NCBI GenBank assembly: GCA_004335835.1
Contig: RWJK01001939.1
Span: 1 to 62,245, forward strand
Reading direction: 5' to 3'
From: Scenedesmus sp. ARA3
Lineage: Eukaryota; Chlorophyta; Chlorophyceae; Sphaeropleales; Scenedesmaceae
Length of the DNA: 62,245 nucleotides
In this document: positions 47,603 through 57,423 of the stretch, in pieces
Numbering within the stretch: the stretch's first letter is position 1
Layout: each line of letters starts with the position of its first letter
Notes under the pieces: generated by a model
The model's input: only the letters and a program-made list of their open reading frames with translations
Told to the model about the DNA's origin: nothing
Database searches by the model: none
Made by a program: the position numbers and the translations under genes

Positions 47603-48225
47603 TATATAGCAATGGACTGGCAGCAGGTAGCTTGCACTTGCTCGCTGGTCGTGGGTGTGTTTGGGGCTTCTCTCCACGTCCATTTTCTCTTGCAGCAGCT
47701 GCAGCTGGTGTCGGCCGCCATGCTGTGCCAGCGCAGTACCTTGCAGCTGCGCTGAGCCTGCTCACAGCCCTTGCCACCTGAAGTCGTACATGTTCAGCTT
47801 GATCAAGCTGTATGCTGCTGCTGCGTCTGCGCCTGCGTCAGGTGCCTGTGGCGCTGGTGCACGAGGTGCTGCAGCTGGAGCCCAAGACTGCGGAGCTGGT
47901 GCCGCGCTACGACAACTACGCGCTGCGCAGCTTCGTGGAGGACAACAGGGCCATGGTGTGGTGCGTAGGTGAGCGACGCAACAGCGGCTACGTTTGGCTT
48001 GTTTTGCTGCGGCTGTAGACGGCTGGCGAGCGGCAGTGGGGCATGGCTGCGGCGGCTGCTATGCGCCTTTTGACATCCACGCTCAATGGTGAGGTTCTCA
48101 GTGTAACTTGAGGAGCTAATCAGGCAGCTGGACAGTGTGGTGGAACCCTTGCCCAACAGCAGGCTTGGCAGGAGATCTGGGTGAGCAGGGCATTCAGGTT
48201 GGGCACACACAGCAGCTTGACACGC

Positions 48226-48261
<36 letters not shown>

Positions 48262-48401
48262 TCTGCTGCCAGGCGTCAACTGTGAGAACGCTGTGGAGTG
48301 CTGCGTGGACAGGGCTCCCGATGAGCCGCTGGACGTGGTCTGCAGCGGCTGCGACACCACCTTCTGCTTCAATTGCAAGGAGGAGGCACACAGGCCGGTG
48401 A

Positions 48402-48437
<36 letters not shown>

Positions 48438-51400
48438 AGCAGCAGCAGCGGTTGCAACGGCAGCAGCAGCATGTCGGTGAGCAGCTGGGCAGGTGCAGCC
48501 GGCTGTGGCGACAGCAGTAGCAGCATGCTGGTGGGACAGCCAAGACAGCAGCAGCAGCAGCGGCAGCAGCAGCAGCAGCTGTGGCAACAGCAAGACAGCG
48601 GCAGCAGGCCCCCTTCAGCAGCCGGCGCAACGGTGGCGCAGCCGGCAGGTGCACCGGCTGCACAGCGCAGGCCAGAAAGTGGAAGGGTTTTTCAATTGGC
48701 TTGGGGCCGTTTGGCCAGCAATGAAAGGGCAATAGGGGCGTAGCAGGGCAGGTGCCTTCAGCTTGCGCAGCAGAAGCACAGCATTCACCTGTTGCAGGTG
48801 CCATGAGCGGTCTGCAGCGCTAACATCGTCTCGAAGCCTGCTTGGCACTTGCCACGCTTCACACTGCCGGCTGCCACCTTGCTGCCGCTGCTGCTGCTGC
48901 TGCTGCTGCTGCTCCAGGTGTCGTATGACACTGTGTGCAAGTAGATCACCAAGAACAGCGCTGAGAGCTAGAACCTCAGCTGGATGTTGCTGCTGCTGCT
49001 GCTGCCGTGATGTCGCAGGTGTCCTGTGACACGGTGCGCAAGTGGATCACCAAGAACCGCGCTGAGAGCGAGAACCTCAACATGATTTTGCTGCTGCTGC
49101 CGCCACCACTGCATCTGCCGCCGCTGCTGCTGCTGTCGCGCCGCAGGTGTCATGTAACACGGTGCGCAAGTGGATCACCAAGAACAGCGCAGAGAGCGAG
49201 AACCTCAACTGGATCCTGGCCAACACCAAGCCCTGCCCCAAGTGCCACAGGCCCATAGAGAAGAACCAGGGCTGCATGCACATCACATGCAGCCAGTGCA
49301 GGCACGAGTTCTGCTGGCTGTGCAACGGCACCTGGTCGGAGCACGGCGAGCGCACTGGAGGCTTTTACGCTTGCAACAGGTGCGGGCGAGCAGAGGGCTT
49401 CCGTGCTGTATGTATTGTCTAGAAAGTCTCATGCGGCAAGCTGTGCAAGCATGCATGTGCTGCTCAAGTTGGCAGGCAGTAGTATAGCATCCGGGATGTG
49501 GGTTTGTGCATGAAGTGTTTCCTGCGGGTTGGGCCCTTGCTGCTGGTGCTGATGCACTGGCGGCACCCTTCTGCCCAGCTCCCCTTTGACCTCTTCGACC
49601 GCCTATCAACAGCATGCACCTTACTATCAATCTTGCTGGCTCTGCTGCCTGGCGGGCCGCAGGTACGAGGCTGCCAAGAAGACGGGCGAGTACGACGGGG
49701 AGCAGCGGCGGCGTGAGAACGCCAAGCACAGCCTGGAGCGCTACATGCACTACTTCGAGCGCTGGGACGCACACAACAAGGTGCGGCGGTTGATTCAAAT
49801 ACTTGACAGTGAGCCTAGTCACACGGAAAGAGGGTCGTCGTTGTGCGCCAGTGTGTGCTGCACAGGCGAACCATGTACAGCTGAGGTGCACGCAGCATGG
49901 CGTGGAAGCTGGCCCTTGTCTCTTGATCAGAAGCACGTACTTACGCCTGCTGCTGCTGTGCCGCTGCTGTCTTCCCTGCAGGCGCGCGACAAGGCCCGCA
50001 AGGACGCTGCTCAGTTTGAGGCGGAGAGCCTGGAGCAGCTGAGCGACATGACCAAGACGCCCACCAGCCAGCTCAAATTCATCAAGGACGCGTGGCGACA
50101 GGTGCGGCGGGGGCACTGCATACGCACACTTATTGCTTTGGCTTGTGCGCTCCTGCATATGTCTCACTCCGTATATGGGTGTTGTGTACCCTGGGTTTAT
50201 CGCGGGGTGACAGAAGAGCGCGCCGCATGCATTGCATGCATGCTTGCGCCTTGCTTTGCTGGTGCGGTTCCTGTTCGCACTCGGTATTTCTGATCCGCGC
50301 ACAAGTTGTATTTTGCTGCTGACAGCCATGCACATGCTGTTTCCCTGACGTCATTGCTGCTGTTGCTTCCCGCCACCTTGCTACTTCACCCGCTTTCTCC
50401 ACGCCGCCAGGTCATCGAGTGCCGGCGCATCCTCAAGTGGACGTACGCGTACGGCTACTACAGCTGGCCGGACGAGGAGGACGCAGCCATGGGCCAGCGG
50501 CGGCAGTTCTTCGAGTTCCTGCAGGGAGACGCGGAGCGCATCCTCGACCAGGTGCGCACTGCACTGCCGAGTGGTTCTGCCAGACGGACAGACTGCACTT
50601 TGCATCAAGGGCCTGTCAGCAGGCTGCATGCGGCCTGCTCCTGATGCCTCCTCATCTCTGCTCCACTGCCGCTGCCACCCCTGCGTGCTGTCTGGGTTCC
50701 GCTGCTGCAGCTGCACGAGAGGGCGGACATGAAGCTGCGCTTGATGCGCGACAAGTTTGCACAGGCCTGCCCTCTGCTCACATTGCTCTGTCACCTGTCT
50801 TGCCGCACCTTATCTCTACAATGCAGCTGCACGAGTGGGCGGAGATCGGCTGTGCACGCTGCGCGATGAGTTCGCTGCAGGTTTTGCTGGCGCCTGCTTA
50901 CATCTTGCCATCTGTCCGCCTGCTGTTACCTTCCTTGCTGCACCTCCCTTCTTCTACAGCTGCACGAGTGGGCTGAGATGAAGCTGCGCACGCTGCGTGA
51001 CGAGTTTGCGGAGGCTGGGCTCATCCCCGGGGAGCGCTTCCAGGACTTCCGCAAGCACCTGATCGGGCTGACCGACGTGACGCACGGCAGCTTCGACAAG
51101 CTGGTGGCGCAGCTGGAGCGCGGCTTCGAGGACATGCACAAGTGAGCAGGAATCACACATGCAACAGCTCCTTTTGCCTATCAGTGTTGCCTGCGAGTGT
51201 TGGTTAGTGGTGGTGTTAGTGCAGTGTTGTGGCTTTGGGGTGTTGCATCGGCTGCAGAAGGTGAGGATGCGGCGAGGTTGACGGTGTGCATTGACAGTAC
51301 AGGCTGAGGATAGGGCGAGTGAGTTCCTTTGTGTGCAAGTGCATGGGTGGGCTGTTGAAGCGTGGGGTGGCAGCTTCGACAAGCTGGTGGCGCAGCTGGA

Positions 51401-52036
51401 GCGCGGCTTCCAGGACATGCACAAGTGAGACCAGGGGGATTGGGATGGCCTGGGTGATTGTACCCTGCACAAGTGATGTGGCAATGAGGGTGACGTCTAG
51501 GGTGACAGTGAAGTGGCTTGGGTGCAAGGAATGTGCTGTGGCACCAGGGGATGGGGCTGACATGGGGGTGATGGTGTGCCGGCAGGTGGAATTGCAGGTG
51601 TAAGAAGCTGGTTGACCAGCAACATTTTGACTGCTGTTTTCTGGCAGCACCCTCACCTCCTTCTCTGCTGTGCGCGTGCTATGCGCCGATTGCTGCTGCT
51701 GCTGCCTGCAGGCGCTACGCAGGGCAGCCAGCAGAGGACGAGGCAGGCAGCAGCGCGGCGGCAGCTGCAGCAGCAGCAGCCAACGGCGCAGGCAGCAGCC
51801 GTGCAGCAGCAGCCCGCGGCGGCGGGCGCGGTGGCAAGCGGGCACGCACGCGAGCAGCAGCAGCAGCTGCTGGGGGTGCTGCTGGCGCTGATGGTGTGGA
51901 TGATGATGAGGTTGATCCAGTGACAGGCAACTTAGTGAGGGAGCAGGGCTTCTGGAAGTGCAACCACTGCACTGTGAACAACCTGGACCTAGCAGCTGAC
52001 ACGTGTGAAGTGTGTGGCCTGCCGCGGCCCGAGTAG
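46143..52036 (+). CDS. ARIADNE-like RBR E3 ubiquitin ligase, 12 exons, about 623 aa
   Basis: Exons 46143-46250, 46337-46461, 46540-46645, 47275-47436, 47842-47968, 48273-48397, 49147-49379, 49663-49780, 49982-50101, 50411-50551, 50960-51141 and 51712-52036 close in frame at 1872 nt. Domains in order: acidic N terminus [23 protein letters not shown]-like region; RING1 CMICFEEHP...[13 protein letters not shown] with [18 protein letters not shown]; Rcat starting [19 protein letters not shown]. The presumed catalytic Cys is the one in QGCMH (49273-49275). The Ariadne domain [10 protein letters not shown]...[10 protein letters not shown] follows, and a C-terminal RanBP2-type zinc finger [11 protein letters not shown]...CEVCGLPRP ends at TAG. 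RBR ligases take ubiquitin from E2 onto this Cys before passing it to the substrate. Three exons carry extra tandem copies. Confidence 0.93.
47545..47599 (+). repeat. (CAG)n tract in an RBR intron
   Basis: About 18 CAG units lie between the RING1 exon and the next exon. Here the sense strand carries CAG rather than CTG, unlike most intronic tracts in the window. Confidence 0.9.
48916..49216 (+). repeat. Exon echo: three tandem copies of the RBR Rcat exon start
   Basis: The functional exon starts at 49147 (GTGTCATGTAACACGGTGCG, coding [19 protein letters not shown]). A copy at 49019-49085 is intact ([13 protein letters not shown]), and one at 48918-48985 is decayed with two TAG codons (AAGTAGATC and AGCTAGAAC). 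Each has its own CAG acceptor; period about 100-130 bp. Confidence 0.92.
50705..51005 (+). repeat. Exon echo: three copies of an Ariadne-domain exon start
   Basis: CAG then CTGCACGAGTGGGCGGAGAT occurs near 50711 (with GAGAGGGCGGAC), 50824 (frame broken by a short deletion) and 50960 (used, coding [20 protein letters not shown]). The copies grow more intact towards the real exon. Confidence 0.88.
51088..51428 (+). repeat. Exon echo: duplicated exon end in the RBR gene
   Basis: GGCAGCTTCGACAAGCTGGT through GACATGCACAAGTGAG at 51088-51146 recurs at 51370-51429 with one obvious base change. The copy contains only the exon end and donor and lies in the last intron. Confidence 0.9.
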
Positions 52037-53468
52037 TGGATAGGAGGTGTGTAATTTGTGAGCAGCTTGCTGTGTGCGTCCTGCTGAAACAGATGTGTAC
52101 AGTGGGCTGCGCTCCTGGTACTGAGGCTGGTAGCCCAGCAGCAGCAGCAGCAGCAGCAGCAGAGTGAGGAAGCACCAGCTCCAGCTTGTGTGCAGGGCTG
52201 TAGCATCGTTGCCTGCTCATAAGCAGCGTGCCTGCACATGGATGTGCTGCTGAAGGTTGCTGCTGCAAGTCATGCATTGGTCATACGAGTTGCATCACCA
52301 CCGGCCTGCTGTGCTGCTGCCCCCCCGGCAATGTCTGTTTCAGCAAGGAAGTGGTGCAGCAGAGGAGCCACAGCTGTCTAGCTTGTGTGGCCTGCTGCAG
52401 ATGTGGCTGGGCAGCGTAGCTATGCAGGCTGCAGTCATGGGTACCTATGCAGCAGCTTGCATGGAGCTGTGCAGTCTCTGGCATGCAGTAGTAGCAGGTG
52501 CGGTGCAGCTGCTTGTGTGGAGGTTCAGCTTCCACAGCTTTCACAGGTCGTAGCAGCAGGCTCCTGTGCAGCAGCTGCATAGGAATGGCCTGTGAAAGCG
52601 TTGATGCCTGGTGTTTGTTCTTATCGCAGCAGGCGTGTACAGTGGGTGTGTTTTGAGGATGTGGGGCCTGGTCTGGTTGTACAGCTGCTTGTTTTTGTAC
52701 ACGTGTACAACATGATGCAGTGCTCTGCTCAGGGCTGGTGGAGAGGAGGCCCTTGTACCACGTTGGCAGGTGCTGTTGGCATGACCATCTGCACTCAAAT
52801 CATGGATGTGTTGAGGGGTGCATGTGCATGAGCTACGCAGCGTACCTTCAGTCTTGCTGCAACACTGCATGAAGTGTTGTAGACATGTAGTCGTTGCTTC
52901 TTGCATAAGGTTGCTGACTCTGCAGCAGCTATTGTTGATACACGTGTGATGATCAGGCTGATGTTTTTATCACGGGTTTTTGCGCATCAGCACAAGCGTT
53001 GCGCTTCTACCACGCTGCTGTCACCGCATGCTGTTGACAGGGTAATCTATGACAGCCATTACTTGTACCACTGCCCTCGAAACTTCCTTGCACAGGCCCA
53101 GCGCTATGCCAGATAGTTGCATCCTCAGCGATGTCAACGGCAACATGCAGTTTCAACGCATGCATTGCTGGGCCGGCTGCAGCCTGTCCACCATAGGTGA
53201 GCATATGCTGCAGCTTAGGTCGCTGCGCCAATCCCTCAACAGCGCTTGAATAGCCTTGCAGCGCTGGGCTGTCACTGGACTAGGTCTAACACCCTAACAG
53301 TTGCTTTGAATTCTTTCGTGTGAAGAAGCGGCAGCTAGACTGCTACAACATATTACTATCGTGATCAATAATCTTCGTTTGATTCTGGCAGCTGTCGTTT
53401 CACCGGTACCTTCAGTGCCTTCTCGGAGGTTGTCAACAGTGCTAAACGGGTATCAATGATCATCAGTC
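52037..53468. other. Spacer between RBR and At4g15545-like genes
   Basis: No gene is supported over 1.4 kb. TGTAA at 52050-52054, just after the RBR stop, may be its poly(A) signal. A perfect 16-bp palindrome TTGTACACGTGTACAA lies at 52695-52710. The 3' part should hold the promoter of the next gene. Confidence 0.45.
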
Positions 53469-56001
53469 ATGGCGGACACATACCCTTCTGATTGCTATGT
53501 TTCACCGGAATCTGGAAGTCTACCTGGAGAGGTGTTGGCTGTGCTGCCAACGGACGCACACCTGCAGCTGGAGCTCGCTTACAAAATTACCTGCCATGCA
53601 TACGGCCAACAGGTGAGGATTGCATAACTCGGATAGGGTTCAGCTGGTAGCTCGCTGCCTGCAGTTTCCTTGCCCCTGCCCCGCTTACTGTGCTGCACTC
53701 AACAAGCATGCTGCTGTTGATGCTGTCACACTGTGATGCTCAGGTATCAAGGCTTGAGCGGGAGGGCCAGCAGATGCAGGAAACCCTCTCGCAAAACCAG
53801 CAGGTCATCAAGTCGCTGGAGCGCCGCGTGGCTGGCCTCGAGTCAGAAATGCATGACCACCAGCAGCGGGTAGGTGCAACAGCACGCCTGCCTGTCAGCC
53901 TACACGCAGTACTGTTGTAAAGAGCTAACAACAAACAGCAGATGTTGGGGCTGGCAAGGCAGGCGAAGTGCAGCAGCAGCCCTTTCCACAAAATCAGGCG
54001 CTGTAGCACAGAGCAAAGGCACACAACGTGTGCAGTTCTTCAGCTTGGCCTCTTGCTGTCTGTTTGCAGGCACGGCAGGGCTTGGCAGAGCAGCACAAGC
54101 TGGTTGCTGAGAAGAACGCGCTGTTTGAGACAGTGAAGCGCCTCAACCGGGAGGTGGCAAAGCTGGAGCACTTCAAGAAGAACCTGCTGCAGCAGCTGCA
54201 GGATGATGACGAGGCAAGTGGGCAGGGGGCACAGCTGCATGTTGCACGACATGGCGTGCTGTAGCTGCTTGCAGCCTGCGCAGTATATTGCTGCACCGCT
54301 GTGCCATGCAGTGCAGCTGGATAATATATTATGTGCATTCAACTGGCTGTCGTTTTTGGCTGTGTTGCCTTTCGTGCTGCCGCTGCCCATGTTTGGCAGG
54401 CTGATGGCCTGCCACCATCTATGGCAGCTGTGGACCAAACCACTGAGCGGCTGGTGGCAGAAGTGCTGCAGAGCGCCGATGGCATTGCAGCGGCAGCAGC
54501 ATCCAGCGGCGGACAGCAGGCAAACAGCCAGCAGTACAGCCAACAGCAGCAGCAGCGCTACGCACAGCAGTACAATGAGCAGCAGCCGATGTTGCAGCAG
54601 CAACATCAGCAGAAGTTCAGCCAGCAGCAGCAGCGCTTTCAGCCTAGCAGCAAGGTGTCTCCCACCAAGGGGCTGCAGGCTGGAGCTCTAACAGCTGGGG
54701 GAGGTCGGAGGCATGGTAAGCATGCAGCAACGGCTCTGTTCAGCAAGTCATCTGCAACTCAGTATATGTGTGACAGCCCCTACAAAGATCATCATGCAGC
54801 AGCCCACCTGATGACGCTGCTGTGTAGATGCACCTTTGATTGCGTTGCCGCACACTGTGTCACACATACGGAATCTTTGTGCGCAAACATGTTTCCACAC
54901 CCCAACGCCCTTGTCGTCCGTACTTCCCTTGTTCATGGCAGGCTCGCCGGGCAGCAGCCCAAACCAGCAGCACCCCTACGCCGCCTCACACTTCCAGCCT
55001 ATCAAGTCAGCAGCTGTGGCCAGTGCTCCCACAAGCCCATACAGGCAGCGAGGTGGCCCTGCGATATCCCCACAGCGGCCCGCAGCAGCAGCTGCTGCTG
55101 ACGGTGGCGGCGGTGGCGGTATCAGCACACAGATGGGTGGTGCTGTGAGGTTTGCAGTCAACAGCAGCGGCGCAGGCTCCACCCCAAGCAGGGGTGGCAC
55201 AGCTGGCGTGGCTGCTGCTGCTGCCGCAGATGCTGCTGCCGCTGGACGTGCAGCAGCAGGTGTGGCTGCCAGTGGTGGGGGCAGGGGTGCTGCTTCACCC
55301 CGCATTGATGGCAAAGAGTTCTTCAGGCAAGCCAGGTGGGTGCTTGCCCCTGCTTTTTGCAATAGAAGTCTCAGTGCGAGCATTTGCTGACAATTCCTGT
55401 TGTCGTAACTGCTACAACAGTAACTGTGCGGGTCTTTTGTGTTGCACGCCATGGTGTAGTCTAAATGCATCGTTGGCGACCCACAAGAGGCTGTCAAGCC
55501 TTTGAATTCACCGCAGCAGCCAATCTCATGCACATGTCATGGATAGGCAGTGTATCTTCTCCTTGTGTATCGGCAGCTGATTAGAGCTGTGCAATGTCGT
55601 GCTGCTCCTACCAACCCTGCAGGGCGCGCCTGTCGTACGAGCAGTTCAGCCAGTTCCTGGTGGCCATCAAGGAGCTCAACGCGGGCAGGAGCAGCAGGGA
55701 GGACACGCTGGGCGCGGCGCGCGCGCTGTTCGGGCCGGCAAACGGCGACCTGTACGGTAAGTTGGCCGCTGGTTGATGCGGAAGCAGTCGCACCTCCGCA
55801 GCCATCGCAGGTAGTGACGGCAGTTGCGCTGTGTCAAGTGTCAAACAGCAGCGGCATGCATCGAGCTAGGTAGAGATGTTGACAGAGACTTTGAGATGTG
55901 ACGGGCCTCTTTATTGAGAACAGCACTGTGCATGCTGCTGCTGCTGTTGTGCTGCAGGGCTGTTTGAGGGGCTGCTGATGAGGCACCTGACCAGCCTATG
56001 A
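53469..56001 (+). CDS. At4g15545-like conserved plant protein, 7 exons, about 433 aa
   Basis: Exons 53469-53612, 53744-53869, 54070-54213, 54400-54715, 54942-55335, 55623-55756 and 55958-56001 close in phase at 1302 nt with TGA. The start MADTYPSDCY is followed by LPGEVLAVLPTDAHLQLELA, then a coiled coil over two exons (RLEREGQQMQETLSQNQQ, KNALFETVKRLNREVAKLEH). A Gln/Ser/Pro/Gly-rich middle comes next, and the conserved C terminus IDGKEFFRQAR, LSYEQFSQFLVAIKELN, GDLYGLFEGLL. Both ends match the land-plant family typified by Arabidopsis At4g15545, whose biochemical role is not known to me. The third intron has a GC donor (GAG then GCAAGT at 54214). Conservation of the two ends across green plants suggests they bind something in common. 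Confidence 0.85.
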
Positions 56002-57133
56002 GGAGGGTCGACTGACAGGCGCACGTCAAGCTGTATTTGGCAGCTCGCGCTGCAGCTGGTGCACCGCTGCAGCGGCAGCTGCTGTCAGCACATGTGCGCT
56101 GCGCATGGCTATGCGCATTTCGTGCTGCAGCTGGGGCCAGGAAGCAAGTCATTTCCCAGTAGGAACGGCGCTGTTAAGAGTTGTTGCAGCATCTCAGCTG
56201 TGATCGCTTCTGCGTATTGACAGTGATCACTGCTTGGCTGGTTCAACATCACTGGGATGTCTTGAGACGGGGCTAAGTTATGCCTGAGCTCTGTAGTTGC
56301 GGTATCCAGCAAGATGGGCTGGGCCCGTTCACCCGGCGGTGCATTGAGCACCTCCTTGTGATTTGTATGCGGTGAAACTCCGATGTGCTGGCAGTGCTCT
56401 GGTTAGTTTGGCAGAATAACTGTATTTAGCGCATCCGGTGGAATGATATTCAGGAGGCAGCCTGCCAGGCATGTCGAACAACCAGTCTGGTTGTTGCAGT
56501 CTGGTTGTTGCATCCTGTTGAAGTTGAGGCCCAGCCAGTGCCACTGGTAACCGGGTTACTCGCTACAGGCTGCAGGCCACCTTCCTGATGCACGTCAAGC
56601 AAGCTGATTGGCGTTCTCCGACGTCCAAATTCGAATGCTGGTTTCGTGGCTTTTGCTGTAGCATACTGTTTGGCAGAAGTGCCTCTCATTCCTGCCATCA
56701 TGTCAGCACTGGTGACCAGTGCGTGCAGTGCGTGTAAGTCCGGTGGTAGTGCGGAACGGCCGGCTGTTATTGAAAGCTGTATTTTCAAGGGTTTTAACCT
56801 GGATTTAGGTTGCTGTATGTCCCGCTGCTACAGGATGCTCAAAAACCTGGTCGGCAACCTGGCTTCCTACCTGTGGTAGCATCAGGCTGCTGCCGAGTAC
56901 GAACGCTTTTGACTACTACATATGTTCTGTTTCAGAGCGGTTCTCAACGGTTAGTCACCGCGACAGCACAGCTGTGAGTGACCGTGCTGCACGCCTCAGT
57001 CGGTGACGAGTTCACGTTGTACGTACGCTGAGTAAAACTTTTTTTGGACTTGTACATATCGGCTGTACTCGGACGGCTAGCATTGGCCGTACAAGATACT
57101 CAGCCCTCTGGGTCTTCGTTGCTTGCTGTCAAG
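56002..57133. other. Spacer upstream of the NLR gene
   Basis: No supported gene. Short frames here lack ATG starts or family resemblance. The last few hundred bases should contain the NLR promoter; no TATA box is obvious. Confidence 0.4.
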
Positions 57134-57380
57134 ATGGGAGGCCTGTGCTGCAAAGAACCGCAGCCATTGCAACCAAAGCGACAACCAGGGCAGAAGCAGA
57201 GGCAGCAGAAGCAGGGCCAGGGTCAGGGTCCCGGGCAGAAGCAGCACCAGCAGAAGCAGGGGCAGGGGCAGGGGCAGGACCAGCAGGGGCAGAGGCAGGA
57301 CCAGCAGGACCAGCAGCAGGGGCAGAACCAGCAAAAACAGGGACAGGAGGTGCGGGGGCAGGACCATCAGGAGCAGGGAC

Positions 57381-57423
<43 letters not shown>

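Noticed and set aside
52695..52710. 16-bp perfect palindrome TTGTACACGTGTACAA as a regulatory site
   Set aside because: It lies about 760 bases from the next gene start with no second copy, so a function is not supported.
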